Positions 22,751-35,460 of a DNA stretch of 64,000 bases are shown here, in pieces (the stretch's first letter is position 1; each line of letters starts with the position of its first letter). Origin of the DNA: Ampelocalamus luodianensis. Lineage: Eukaryota > Streptophyta > Magnoliopsida > Poales > Poaceae. Location: contig CM070635.1 of NCBI GenBank assembly GCA_036346255.1, forward strand, positions 47,271,715 to 47,335,714, in the 5' to 3' direction. The notes beneath the pieces are model-generated. The model made no database searches, was not told the origin of the DNA, and saw only the letters and a program-made list of their open reading frames with translations. A program made the translations under genes and the position numbers.

Positions 22751-25750
22751 GGTTGGTTGCGTCAGCGCAGCTAGCCGTTGGAACGAGCCAAGACGATGGA
22801 GGAGCGTCGTATCTTTTCCTCTTCTTCTTGTTGTTGTTTTTAATTCTCTCCCCTTGCCGGTAGAAGAGAAGCAGAACGGCAGCGAGTGGTGGTACTGGTA
22901 GTATCGTCGTCTACTCTTCTTGGCCTTCAGAATTGGATTATACAAGCAAACCTTTGTTTTGATTTGTTCCACCGCTGTCTCTCCCATTGTAGTTGTAGGA
23001 GTAATTTTGCAAGTTCTTCTCCTGCTGCTGCCCTTGATCACACCACACCACACCATATCAGATGGATGGATACAGCGGCTCAATCTCAGTAGCAGTAGCA
23101 GCTCATCATCCACCTCTCTGTTGGTATCTTTTGGATCGTGCTGCCGAATCCTGACCGAAGGGGACGAGCTGACGGACGGGTGAACCGAGGAAGAAAGTCT
23201 CCGAGAAGAACGCCACGCCGCAGGTACAGAGCAACAGAGGGGAGTGAGCTGGTTCCAGCCGAGCACATGTGTGTGTGTGTGTTCTCGCGTCGCGGGTCAG
23301 GCAGCGCAGGCGCGCTCACAAGAAATCTTATCACAGCAGCAGTCAAGTGGACCTGGAGGAGGCGACAATGCTAAGCCAGCTACATTCATTCATTCATTCA
23401 CATTGCTGCTACTACTGGCTCATTGATACCGCTGCAACTAGGCCTGGCTGGCTTTAGATTGGAGACTCGCACACACTAGCTCAACTTGAGCAGCCAAAAC
23501 TTCATTTCAGGCATTCTAGCATTCGGTTTGTATAAGCAGCACATACACATACCTACGAGCTATTGGCCACTACTGCAAACATAGAAACACATCATCAATG
23601 TGTAATGGGATCCAAGCTTATACTATATGCTTACCAGCAAACCCTATTACCTAGTCGTTGTTGGTATTGGACAGTTGAGCTTTGCCATTCACCATGCCCA
23701 TATTGTAACCTTCCTTCCTTCCTTTCTTTCTTTCTTTCTTTCTTTCATCAGACGACATTGTAATCTTTTCTGGCCACAGCTACAGGCATGTGCAACACAC
23801 ACTTCTTACCATCACAGATCTCACTTCATCTGACCTTCTGTTGGACACCAACCAAACCAAACAGCTTCCTCTAAAAAGAAATAACAAGGAGAATTTAAAT
23901 GGCATCGTCGGTGTCGGCGACCGCAGGCAACCCGAGCAGTAGCAACAGCACAAGTTCCATGAGATATAGACAGAGGCCATTGATAGTGATATAACTATTG
24001 CAGAGCAACAAGGACCGTGAACATTTCACACTCGATTCCATGATGGACCATAGATAGTGCTATAAATATAGATAGATCGCATATACGTTATCACATATCA
24101 CTACTGACTCATCTACAACTTACAACAGAATTCCATGATACCCTCAAAGACTTGAGCCAGAAAGCTAACAAGGAAAATGAAACAGAGCTCATAACAAAGC
24201 ATAGAACACCACTATCACCGTGTAATTTAACTGGAAGTAGAAGCATACAATTTATGTGACATTCTACGCTACTATTATCCATGAAAAACCCATAAAGAGA
24301 ACAAAATAGTGGTCTGGCATCTTCAATTCTCAACCACTTTCATAACTACTGTCTACCCATGACGACAACCACATTCACAAAGTCACTTTCAGGATCAGAT
24401 GAAGCATCATTCTTTTAGGAGTATATGGCCACTGACACTGAACATTACCAATAGAGAAAACGAGGGGCAATTAAATAGATACTAGTATCTGTAGATATAT
24501 CATGGTCCACGACTTAGAAATGCTGTGCCTACAAAAGACAATATAGAGGCAGGAGGAGATGGGGGGTTGCTCCAGGACACTGTCAGTTCACAAATATTTG
24601 GGGTACAAAAACAAAATCAAGTAAATGTCATACCAAAACCTCAGAAGTATCACAAATCCTAACCTAACTGTCAAGCGCCTTGCTCTGAGTAGAAAACCTA
24701 AATTATTCATTTAGGTAAATGGTTTTACTGCAGCAATGATACATAGCCCTGATCAGAGAGTAGGACGTTGGGCTTCCATATTCAAGGCCAGCTCAACATG
24801 TTGGGGTGAACACAAGTGTTCGGGTAATAACGTTTTCATCTATTACCTTCTGTTGTTGGTAGGGAAGGTAGGAATGATGAAAGAGTAATAAACCGGAATC
24901 ACTAAACTAACTGCACAAGAGGAAGCCACTAATCAGGCATTCGTCAGACCACAAACAGTTATGGAACAATGCCGTATAGAAGGATGACCAAAATTGAACA
25001 AGAAGAAAATACACATTGTATCTCTTTGAATGCCAGGCTATTGTATTCTAGAAAAAAAAAAGGTCAGGCTACCAGTAATCTCTTTGCTAGAGTTCAACTC
25101 ACAATTGATGGAAATTAGATATTTAATATTTCGATGTATTGCTGGTCAAGACCAAAGGTAGTGAAAGTGCATGTGCTTATTAACGTTTTTATTTTTTTCA
25201 CCTACAAAAGCGACATATTACACCCCGAGATGTATGCGGGAAGAGCGATTGGATGAATTTGCAATGATTTGGTGGGAAAGGCACAAGCCATGAGCAGCAC
25301 CATAACATTTGGATCACTTAAATATCCTAACTTAAAACTGATTTAGCGCAGGATGCAACTACAAGCGACTGAAACCAGATCACAGCCCCTTGAAGCAGAG
25401 CCTGGATGGAAATCCAGACTTAATCGTGGAGGAGGATTCCCGACAATCCACAGGCACCTAAGCACCGGAAGCTCCTTGTCTTGTTGGACGCTTGAGCGAG
25501 CTCCGCGAATTTTCCCTGTTGCTTGGACAAGCATACGCCAAGCGGGGAACAAACAAAAGCTTCCAAGATCGTATACGCGCAACCTCTAATTCATAACGGG
25601 AAACAACCCTAGTCATCACCAAAACGCAGCACACTCGACTAGAGCAGGTTAGATTCACGAGCAGCTACTGCTCACTAAACTGGGTCCGTTTGGCGGCTAA
25701 TCTGAGGAGAAAGACCTTGCTAATTGATATTATTATCGTGCCGCTGTTAC
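22751..25750. other. Spacer; 3' UTR of the membrane protein and unassigned DNA
   Basis: The first few hundred bases are probably the 3' UTR of the gene ending at 22750. A (CTTT)n run lies at about 23722-23745. From 24000 to 25750 no exon could be confirmed on either strand, although a minus-strand gene starting at 25838 may have its later exons here. Confidence 0.45.
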
Positions 25751-25838
25751 CTGGCCTGGAAACGACGTTGATGCGGCGCGGCGCGGCGAACATCCAGCTC
25801 TCGTCGTCGAGCTCCAGCTCTGCGGTTTCGACCACCAT
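25751..25838 (-). CDS. Possible first coding exon of an unidentified gene
   Basis: An ATG at 25838 opens a frame starting MVVETAELELDDESWMF and ending in VVSRPG at a consensus donor, CAG/GTAACA, at 25751. The codon use is strongly GC-rich, as in grass first exons. It faces the NDUFB10 gene head to head with about 250 bp between the two ATGs, as expected of a shared promoter. I do not recognise the product and could not find the following exons. Confidence 0.35.
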
Positions 25839-26088
25839 GTGCAGTTGAAAAAGAAGAAGAGGAAAGGGAGCTGGGGCTCGCAAGAGGTGGAGGGGAGTGG
25901 ATTTACGGGCCGGGCCATCCGTGTCAGTGGGCCGTGGGCCTATTGAGGGGGAAGTCAAGTGTGGGCCGGCCAGCAACTGCAGGAGCAAGCGCAAGACCAT
26001 CATCTGTACGCCACCAGCACAGCACAGCACAGCACAGCACAGCGATCCCCAACCGAAGCGAAGGAGGAGAGCTCGGCGGCGATCGGAG
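25839..26088. promoter_or_regulatory. Putative bidirectional promoter
   Basis: The 250 bp between the ATG at 26089 (plus) and the ATG at 25838 (minus) are GC-rich. They contain a short (AGCAC)n run at about 26018-26042. Divergent transcription is inferred from gene arrangement only. Confidence 0.35.
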
Positions 26089-26500
26089 ATGGTGCGGAAG
26101 GCCAAGGTCGAGTTCGACGAGCGCCCGCCGGATGACTTCGACCCCAAGAACCCCTACGGGGATCCGGTGGCGATGCTCGAGTACAGGGAGCACCTCGTGC
26201 GGGAGAAGTGGATCCAGATCGAGACCGCCAAGATCATCCGCGACCGCCTCCGCTGGTGCTACCGCATCGAGGGCGTCAACCACCGCCAGAAGTGCCGCCA
26301 CCTCGTCGACCAGTACCTCGAGGCCACCCGCGGCGTTGGATGGGGCAAGGACGCGCGCCCGCCGGATCTGCACGGTCCGATCATGATCTCGGCTTTGTTT
26401 CCCTTCTCCTCGCATTTCGTTTGTTTTACCGATTGACATAGTTGGTTTGGTGGTCCGGTCTTGCGCAGAGCCCAAGAAGCCGATCGAGGCCGAGGAGTAG
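26089..26500 (+). CDS. NDUFB10: NADH dehydrogenase 1 beta subcomplex subunit 10 (NDUFB10/PDSW), mitochondrial complex I
   Basis: Two exons, 26089-26374 and 26469-26500, joined by a 94-bp GT-AG intron, encode 105 residues. The protein is an accessory subunit in the membrane arm of respiratory complex I and sits on the intermembrane-space side of the inner mitochondrial membrane. Family marks: DDFDPKNPYGDPVAMLEYRE (20-40), EKWIQIETAKIIRDRL, the Cys-containing WCYRIEGVNHRQKCRHLV, and TRGVGWGKDARPPDLH before the splice. The second exon adds only EPKKPIEAEE and the stop. Length matches plant homologues. There is no cleaved presequence, as is usual for this subunit. The gene is complete and probably functional. 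Confidence 0.93.
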
Positions 26501-29048
26501 CACTGCTGCTTCTTCTGCTGTTCCTGGATTGGAACTGGAGAGGTCAGGCTGCTTCTTGTCTGCTAAGAATCCCCGAGTTATTCTGTATGCGGCTTGAAAT
26601 GAAACGCGCATGCTTTTTTATCTTAACCTTTATCATTCCATGCTACTTGACTTGACCTAATAACTGGTGGATGCCTGAAATAATTTCAGTGCACTCTCTT
26701 CGGTACTGACTGTATTGGGGGCAATAATACCCTGCTCTAGATGGTTGGGAATAGCGTAGAACACTAAAACTAGCATAAATATAGGAAGCATTTTGGTTTA
26801 TGAGGGGGAGGAACAACCGGAAGGCTATCTATCTCGACTGTATGTGCAAACAATTGTTTCCAACTTAACTCTTCAAATGGATTTTCCTCTTAATAATGAA
26901 CAAATCTTCCACATGTCCCCAAAACTTCCCAAAGAAATACCCCTCATCCAAACAACCCTTCAAGGTCTCATGGCGTACCGCATAACATACACTGGGTAAG
27001 AAAAGGAAATACTTGTGAAGGTGGCACCATTGTTTTCCTTATGTGTCACCTTACCTCGCACTGCTGTTGTTAGCCTATTACTTGCCTTGCCTGAACCTAA
27101 GATATATATGAAACCCGAGATGATGTCTGAATTTCTTGATAGTGTATGTATTTTTAGTGACAGGTAGTCAACTATGTCATTCTAAGTCGGTGCTCCTTTT
27201 GTTTAATCAAGTAACTGTTAAGCCAACAATTACACCAAAGGTTATTACGGAAAAAAAGTACCTAAGATTAGCAAACCAGCAACCAAAGTTCTCGAAGATT
27301 TCTCTAGAAATCGACCCTACGTTTCTTTTCATATGCATTTTTGCTTGAATTGGCTGATATTTTTGGCTCTTATGATCATATCTCCTTGGATCAAAGGTGA
27401 TAGACTCTGAATCTGTTAACTGTCATTGTACCTTGTTGGGCCTACTTACTTTCTGTGCTGATCTTATTTATAAAAAAAGCTTCAACTATGGGGAAATATA
27501 ATAGAAGGGTATCATGATTCATGCATCCATGCTACAACCTAACTGTACTCATTGTTGACAATAATTGATGGTAAAGTGGATTGGTGAGGTGTGTTGTGCC
27601 GCTCAGTCCGGGTAAACGAGTACAATGGTCTTCAAAGCGGAGTTGTATGAGGAGTATCTAAAGCTTGTAAAATGATTTTCAATGGATCATCCCTTTTGAA
27701 CAAGTGTGCTAAAGCCAAAGACACTCTGAATGGCTGAAAACACTACATGGTACTTTTGAACAGTTGAAAAATCTGGAAAGTTTCCTTTGGCCCAAAAGTG
27801 TACGCACAATATCTTGCTAACTTTTTTGAAGAGCCTCTTTGTATCACTTGACTTTATCTTTGATTGATTCTTAAGATTGATGTAAGAGGATGTATCTGAA
27901 ATTTTTTACTGCGAGCATAATCTTCCACCACTCAACCCTCTGTAATGTTCTCACGGCAAGAAAAAAAGAAGATATAATAGCTAAGGATAATTATGAATTA
28001 TTTTGAGGTGACTTTGGAACCTCTTTTGATTAAATATAGTTTTGTTAGTGCCAGAGTGCAGTCTTCCACTTGCATGTGTTATTTATTTACTTCATAGCAC
28101 ATTTCCTGGGCATCTCTCATCATACTCTTGACACGTGTTGATTGCACTGGTCTATCTATCATTGATGATTCTACCATATCTACTGATAATTAATCACTTG
28201 TGATTTTCTACCCTGCAAATGCATTCTAACAATCTAACTAGTACTCGAGTGACTCTGCTCTGTTGTGATAAAACATGTAGAGCCATATATCTGATTTATA
28301 TTTTTGTAGACCATGACTTTGATCCTTTTATTTTTCTTGTGCAGGTGATCTTTCCATTGGAATTTGAAAGGAGTAACTAGGAACTGCTGCAGTTCTTCTT
28401 TTACCTCTGAAGTTGCTGATAGGCTTTTAATAAATGAAACATTGTTGTGCGTTGTCTGTACTTTTCCCTGTCACTTTGGAAAATTGAGCAAATCGTTGCC
28501 TGGACTTTCCTGCCTTATTTTCAATTCCATTAGTACAAATGATATTTACTTGTCATTTCCCTTGCATCTTGATCTCCTAGGATGCAAAAGACAGTTCTCG
28601 CTGTACAAGTTTTTCTTTTCAGATGTGCTGCATAAGAATAATACTTTGCTGGGTCTGAACTTTTGCCGGAGTAGCAATTTTATCGTCATATGACTGATGA
28701 CATGTCAGCTGAGTCAGTTTGATGTAGAAAGTACATAATAGCATATATTTTTCCATGTGAGGAATCTGATACCACAAGATTTGTCGAAAAGAGAACATGC
28801 TCAGTAGCAGTAGGCTTATCTTCACTGCACTGAACTACCTGGATTTTGATGCTCTGCATTCCTGGAGCATTCCGACAAACAAGTCGATATATTCAAGGAG
28901 CTACACTGGACGAATATCCAGCACACCTGAAAAGATAGGAATGCCTCATCCGCTACAATATAACGCTATAACTCGAACTGCAGCTGATCTTGTTGTAGTG
29001 TATACACCCCAAACTGCAAACTAACTAGAGACCGTGTGTCAGATTCAT
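26501..29048. other. Spacer between NDUFB10 and the TPS fragment
   Basis: The first part should be the NDUFB10 3' UTR. The rest is AT-rich without confirmed exons. A possible acceptor (TGTGCAG) at about 28344 precedes non-coding sequence that could be a spliced 3' UTR exon. The open stretches at 26793-28693 have no family signature. Confidence 0.45.
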
Positions 29049-29945
29049 TCATGTTGAGGAGCTGATGCTGGATCGTGAATGTTGCATCATGGTGTCCGAA
29101 GCATTTGCAAGGCCCTGCAGCATCCTGAAGATCTCCACCGTGTCCTCCAGGTAGTACTTGGCCTTGCTCGGTTTCTGCCCGACAGTGCAGGCAAACACCT
29201 CGGCCACCGGCGACAATGCTGACCCCGAGACGGCACCGTTGATCACTTGGAACATGTCCTCGTCGGACCTGTCATCGCCGGCGAACAGAACGAAGTCGGC
29301 GCGAACGCCCTTGTTCTGCATTGCCGACAGGAGTTGCTCCGCCACCAGGCCTTTGGTAGCACCCTGGGCATTACGATTTTCAGATTAATTCGGAGAAGAA
29401 GAACAAACAACAACAACTGTAGTTGTCATGAAAGTTGAAACAGAAGTGAAGCAGCGGAGATGGTTGCAGAGTAAGAAGCCTACGTACCTGTGGCTTGACC
29501 TCGACGATGTTCTGGCTGCTCTTGACGGAGACGGGCTCGTTGGAGAGGACGGTCTCGAGGTGGTCGAGGAGCTCCTTGGCTTGGCACGACCCGAAGTCCG
29601 GATCGGCGTACCGGTGATGCCACACGATTCCGCTCTCTTTGGTCTCAATGGACGACCCGTCCGTGGCCTCGGTGTAGAGCTCCATGATGGGCTCCGCGAT
29701 CTGCTTCCAGTCGAAGCTCGCGGCCGGGGTGCAGGTCGTCGTCCGCTCCGACCCGTGCTTGTGCCTGATGAAGTAGCCGTGCTCGGCGGCAATGACGAGG
29801 CCCTCGCAGGCAGCGAACCAGTCGCTGAGCGTCTGCTTGTCGCTGGCTCCGACGAGGTAGACGGTGTTGCGGGGGTCCCGGCAGAGGCTGTTGAGGATGG
29901 CGATGGTCTCCGGCGCCGGGCGCTTGCTGATGGCGCTTTCTCTCT
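29049..29945 (-). pseudogene. 3' fragment of a class II trehalose-6-phosphate synthase gene
   Basis: Two minus-strand exons, about 29945-29488 and 29363-29049, encode the C-terminal part of the trehalose-phosphatase-like (HAD) domain of a class II TPS. The first starts near KRPAPETIAILNSLCRD and ends VEVKPQ at a GTACGT donor. The second contains the HAD motif GDDRSDEDMF and ends at a TGA. Class II TPS proteins carry a TPS-like domain, usually inactive, plus this phosphatase-like domain, and act in sugar signalling. The TPS domain and the first HAD motif are missing. Immediately upstream the sequence becomes an LTR-like fragment, so the gene is truncated. The remaining frame has no stops, suggesting recent truncation. 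The family call is firm. Confidence 0.85.
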
Positions 29946-30586
29946 ATTTGGTGATTTGAGGTCTTTTGTTGATCCGTGAGTTTTTGATTGGTTTCTAACT
30001 GTGATCTAACTTGCTGCAACATGTGGGAACCTATCTAGGGTCATCTTGATCATCAATCACCCACGAGCAAGTCTCTAGATCATATTTCGATTTTTGCTCG
30101 GTTTTGGAGCACACTTCGTTCAAACTGAAAAAGATAGAAACTTTGGCAAAAATTTTCACGATCGTCGTATGGAATAGGTTCCTGATATCCTTAGGAAGGT
30201 GTGTTTCAAGTTTCGTGAAGTTTGGAGTTACGGATCAAAAGTTACGTCGATTTTCGATTTCGTTTTTCAGACTGTTTACTATTTATTCGTCTGATTTTAC
30301 TGTCGACCGGTCTGATCGTGTGTTTACTGTTCACCGGCCTGATCGCGCACTGTTCACCGATCCTGACCGCTGGTACTGTTTATTAGGCTAATTTTTGTGT
30401 TTTTGATCGTTTCTTTTGGGGGTTTAAAGGAGATTCAGTACAAGTCTTTCGCTATGTTTATATATATTGATCTTCGTAGTTCTTATAACTATGAGAGTCA
30501 ATATCATATTTGAATCTGTTCTTGAAGCAAAAAAATTGATTGAACTCCTATTCAAACCCCCCTCTAGTCGTCTTTTCGGTCCAACA
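29946..30586 (-). mobile_element. LTR-like retrotransposon fragment
   Basis: On the minus strand the fragment starts TGTTGGACCGAAAAGACGAC at 30586. The start matches the block beginning TGTTGGATCGAAACGACGAC at 41888, so both come from one family of copia-type LTRs. Its inner end abuts the truncated TPS exon. No coding region or second LTR is attached. The exact junction (about 29940-29950) is approximate. Confidence 0.55.
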
Positions 30587-30591
30587 TCATT

Positions 30592-30768
30592 AACATACGC
30601 CTAATCTGAAATGTGGGGGCTTAAACCTCATGTAGTACGGATACACACTTGAACCATTGAACGTACCCATGTGTGAATGTATTATTCCTAAAATCCGAGT
30701 GAGCACAGGCGCTAAAGCAAGCTTCGAACGCTGGCAGCTCTCACCAACTGAGCTACGCTCAGCCTCCT
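30592..30768 (-). mobile_element. tRNA-derived SINE-like sequence
   Basis: On the minus strand, TAGCTCAGTTGGTGAGAGC matches a Pol III A box. GTTCGAAGC about 30 bases further on resembles a B box. The downstream part is not tRNA-like and cannot fold into a normal tRNA, which argues for a SINE rather than a tRNA gene. Ends are approximate. Confidence 0.45.
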
Positions 30769-30949
30769 CTTGTCTGTCCTCTTGTGCTGCCTTCTCGCCT
30801 TAACTTGCAGTTTCTGTGCGTACAGAGACAGAGATCTGAAACAAGCAAGGGGTGCGACGGCCGGATCGCTTGTTTGTTTCTCTCCTTCAACTCCGTATAG
30901 CGAAGTGTATCGTATCGTATGAGTGTTGTTGTTCTACATGGGCACCAAG

Positions 30950-31302
30950 CAGTGGCGGAGCGTGTGGCAAAAACAAGAGGGGGCCAATTGCAACTTGGTG
31001 TAGCCTTGTTCAAGTTAGAATCTTCTAGCCAATTATCTAAATTGATCTGGCCAATTTTGCATGTGATATTTCATACTTTATTTTGCTCAATGATTAACCG
31101 AAGCAAATTCATTGCTCAAGTCTCTCTTCCAGTTTTGAATCTCCTGTGCAACATGCTCTGTTTCTGACTAGGTAAATTGCCCAACAAGATAGAATGATGA
31201 TTTCTTCTGAGAATTGTTTGGCTATGTGGTTAATCCTAATGAAAGTTTTCGACTAAAGGGGTGGCCAGAGCCCAGTTTGGCCTCCACTAGGCTCCGCCAC
31301 TG
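30950..31302. mobile_element. hAT-type MITE, copy 1
   Basis: Perfect 12-bp inverted ends, CAGTGGCGGAGC at 30950-30961 and its complement at 31291-31302, are flanked by an exact 8-bp target duplication, GCACCAAG (30942-30949 and 31303-31310). The 8-bp duplication and CAGTG-type ends are typical of the hAT superfamily. It is 353 bp long with no transposase. A related copy in the opposite orientation lies at 35993-36345. Confidence 0.9.
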
Positions 31303-31310
31303 GCACCAAG

Positions 31311-34300
31311 CATCAGTGAGTTTGTCGCCAGAACTGAGATTTTCTGATTCAGAAAGCAGCGCGTGGGAGTCAAAAGAAATACTCCGTTGGCCGCCACCTG
31401 ACTGCCCCTCACGACATACATACATTCCTACACATGATTCTGCCTGGGCTTGGGGATTTCCATTTTCTCATATCTTGGTCCCAAGGTGCATGTGTTTGGT
31501 GTGCAAGCTTCCTCTTCTCTGCCTTGATCAAACTCTGAATTGCAAACACAACCCTGGCAACAGCCATGCCTTCCTTCTTCTCATTTACTGATCGAAGTGA
31601 CAAGAGTCACAGATACTAGTTCATAACGACCTGACTTGTTACACGTACCTACACGCCCTCCCAAGTAATATATGATGGGATATGAAACATAGTCTATCTA
31701 GCATTTCCCCCTAGAAACCAGTCAGAATCAGCTGTTTAGTACGCGACCAAATTACTGCAACTATGGCACCAATTAAGTTCCTTAATCCTCATGGTCTCTT
31801 CCGTGGAGAGTATATATTAGCTTGTACCATGAATTGACTTCTTGCTGATAACATGTTACATACCTGTATTAGGAACCACAATTTTATTTGTTCCTTTTGG
31901 AGTACTAACAAGGTTTTTAATTAGTTGCTACTTGTATCTCATAGCTTGTGGACTTGTCATTCTGTTCCAGTCTAGCTATTCTGTCAGCTACTGTATATCC
32001 ATACAACAGTACTGTTGGTTGCTACTTGTATCTCGTAGCTTGTGGACTTGTCACTCTGTTCCTGTCTAGCTATTCTGTCAGCTACTTTATATCCATACAA
32101 CAGTATTGTTTGGGTAAGTAACTAGTGTATACAGCTCATACTTGTACATCAATCATCCTTTTTTGGGGCGTCTATAGTCTTATACTAAGCTTATAGTTCT
32201 AGATCATCTTATCTTGGTCACTTATTTATGCACGTGGGCTACTGTGCCATTGCTGGTAGTGCAGACCTTGTACTAGTTGCGTTAAATTATTGGCACCATT
32301 AGCTTCCTCCTTTTTGCCTTGCTGCATGCAATTAATATGTGTATGTCCTATGATTACCTGTATGGCTGTATCCATCAATCAGCGATGGATTTAAGCTTGT
32401 TTAGCCTCCACTCTTTTTGAAATGAAATATCAAATGTAGCCTTCAGTGTTCGAAATGACCAAATTGGTACCCTTTGTGTTTCTAGTCCGCTGTAGGATGA
32501 GATGCGTACGTTCTCACCGCCGGTAGGCATATTCCTGCCAGAACACGGTAGGTACCTATCACGGGTGCCATTTGCAATTTTGTACAAATCGGGGCTACTT
32601 TTGCTATTACATCCACTACACACGGATGAACACCGACAGAATTAAGGCAGGCTATCTACCTGCAGTAAGAGTTGCAGTTGTAGCTGCAGCTAGTGCTGAC
32701 GAGCAGTTCATGTTGCAGGGTCCACGTAGGTACGATCAGCTGGCGGTCAGATGAGATGACAGCATGCATATATGCATGTCTCGTGAACCCCTTAATAGAA
32801 TCCGCCATCAACTTGCCTTTGCTCCCCTATAAAGATCGATCAAAGAGAGTGATTTGAAAGGGATGGCTATATCTGTAGCTTTTGCTGGGTTAGGTAACAG
32901 GTCCACGTTGGCAATGATCAGCATGGTCGGGAGAGCGCTATCGAGATCAGTATACTGTCTGATGGTGTTAGCTTAACAAGTACACAACCTAAAAATGCAA
33001 TGAACTAATCAACTCGACCCGACAGAAAATCTGGCTAGCTCGCTCCCGAATACGATCGATTGCGCATCTCTATCTATCTACAGGTGTCGAAAGATTTGTT
33101 AGGATCCTAAATCAGTATAGCCTGATAGATCTGATCCGGTTGAGTATAGATATATAGAAACTAGAGATTTTCAGTTTCCCCTGAAGCACGTCATTCTGTT
33201 GTCGTACGATTTATTCCTTGCCTTTCGAGTGTAATCTCTAATTATCAAAACCGTTGTATATCATCAATATTTATATATATGAAGGAAATTAATTAAAGCA
33301 AGCAGCAGCTAGGTAGATTCATGCATGTCATGTACATGGCCAGTTTCAACTTCGCCAAGCTGCACGCTCATCCATCTCATATAGACAGACAGATGTAGAG
33401 AGGAGCACGATCGATTGATCGAGGAGCTGTGCTGCTTGGCCTGCACTGGATCGAAAGGTTCAGAGGATGTACAATGTCACACATTAGAAGCCGATCTTTA
33501 CCGTTCAATCTGCATTGAAAGGATCTATGGTGTCACTTATTAAACCGATCTCCACCGTACAATCGAAAATTCCAGTGATCCTCTGTATTGACGCATGTGG
33601 ATCCGCGTTGCATGGCCACACCACCGATCGTTGTTGATGTGCTGTTGCCGCTACCAGTTGCTAATAGGCAGCACTGAGCGCAAGCAAAGCAGTCGTCCCA
33701 GTCCATACACCATCGACTCATCGTGGCCACCACCATTGACGACTCCAACGAATCGAATCGATGCTTTAGTTTTGCCTTTACAACTTCCAAGCTAGGCTAG
33801 TTTGCTAAGATACTAGATTAGATTCACGGCCGTGAACCTAATGAATTTAAGCACCCCGAAATACTATCTGTCCCAACATACACCAGCAATTAGTAATAGG
33901 AAAACGCAGACCAATCACCAGCATATAAGCACCTTTGCTTGTACACAACAGGTCGCTGCTCGTGTTATCACAATCATCGGAGTGGTACTGATTGAGTACG
34001 TCCTCTCCTCCCTTCAGATGTTCCGTTTTAGGCGTATTGTAGTTCTTTGAACTTGCGAGGTTATATCATATAACTCTCTGAACTTGCTTTTTTGCTTTCT
34101 CAACTCTCTAACTTGTCTCTATTTGCACCACAAATCCATTTTCCCGTTTGCTAACAGAAAAAACTGAGCTGACGAATCACAGAGCAGGGGCATAGTACTT
34201 TTCTCCCCCCCTCTCTCTCTCTTATGGCCGACTCAGAGGAAGCGAGGGCGAGGGCGGCGGTAAGCTGTGACGGTGGAGCTCCGGCGAAAACGCGAGCACA

Positions 34301-34854
34301 GTACATTCATGGACCCAAATAATCCGTTCTTATCGGCATGAGATGACAGGAACAATGAATACGGATGGAACGGAGCGACGACGAGTCTACCAAACTCTGA
34401 GGGGACAAACTCGCCGGCATCGCATCAAAAAGAAAAATCAGTAACAAAGAGAGCAGCGAGAAAACAGCACATATATCAATCAGGCAATGGTTTAGGCCGA
34501 CTGGCCTTTGGAGTTTGGGGTGGAAAAGAAAAGCCCATTCCAGTCCCAGTGCGGATATATAGGAGACGCATCATGTGGCTTAATTTGAAGAAAAATTTGC
34601 ATTTGAGATGCTTTGGATCTCGATCGCAAGCAAACAACTTTTATTCGAGGGGGATGATATGGCATCTATCGACGGATAAGAGTAAGATGTGCAAACCACG
34701 AAAAGAGAAACAAAATTCCATGACAAATCAATCAGGATCGAGTCCACCATGGGGAATCCGGCACAAAAATAACTAGTCCAGGAGGGAGGCATAGCCGCAT
34801 AGCATGTCATAGGGGCATAATAAACTCAGTCTTGCCTTGAGAATCGGGTTCAAT
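31311..34854. other. Spacer without recognised genes
   Basis: It contains a 94-bp tandem duplication at 31922-32109 and several CTAT runs. No exon with a family signature was found on either strand. Short open frames here are noise. Confidence 0.5.
31922..32109. repeat. 94-bp tandem duplication
   Basis: Unit 31922-32015 is repeated at 32016-32109 with about five mismatches. The unit has no coding content. Confidence 0.85.
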
Positions 34855-35299
34855 GAAATCCAGGGCGGCCCGGCCCGGCACAGGTCATACTGGCCCGCAA
34901 ACTAAACAAGCGTGCTGGCTCATGTGCAGCCCAAGCACAGCCCGAGACCGTTTAGCCCGACAGGCAAATTCCGGCTCACTTAGCCCATATCTGAAAATTT
35001 AAAAAATCGAAAACAATTAAAAACAGAAAAAAAATGTGTAGAATTGAAAAATACATATAAAAATTATCAAAATTGATACAAGCATATTGAAAATGTAATA
35101 AAGAATTCTATTGATGTTTAAATGGATGCCTCGTTAAAACATTTGTCATTTATCCCATAAGACATGAAAAATTGACAAATGTAAAAAAAACCTAGAATAT
35201 ATATATAATTAAAAAAAACAACATAAATCTATATATACTTATTAAAATAAACTATATAAAAATAAAAAAAAACTACAATATAAAACAATATAAGTATTA

Positions 35300-35360
<61 letters not shown>

Positions 35361-35460
35361 TAACAAGCCGTGTTGTGCCGGAGTAGCGGCCTAGGCACAA
35401 CCCATGCTGTTATGCCATGCCACGGGCTGGCCCGGCCGGCACGCCCGTTTGGCCAGCTCC
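34855..35460. repeat. Repeat with GC-rich ends and AT-rich centre
   Basis: Both ends are dense in GGCCCGGCC/GCCGGC units, and the right end reads as a rough inverted copy of the left. The centre is A/T-rich and carries a long (TA)n run. This looks like a non-autonomous DNA element. Ends and superfamily are unresolved. Confidence 0.35.
35306..35354. repeat. (TA)n microsatellite
   Basis: Over twenty TA units in a row, the longest simple repeat in the window. Confidence 0.9.

Noticed and set aside
25897..26441. Alternative frames over NDUFB10 exon 1
   Set aside because: Only the frame from 26089 carries the NDUFB10 motifs and splices in phase.
30690..30770. tRNA gene on the minus strand
   Set aside because: The A-box half looks tRNA-like but the rest cannot form anticodon and acceptor arms; a SINE is more likely.
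31214..31591. 125-codon plus-strand frame
   Set aside because: It starts inside the hAT MITE and runs into unique sequence; no family signature.
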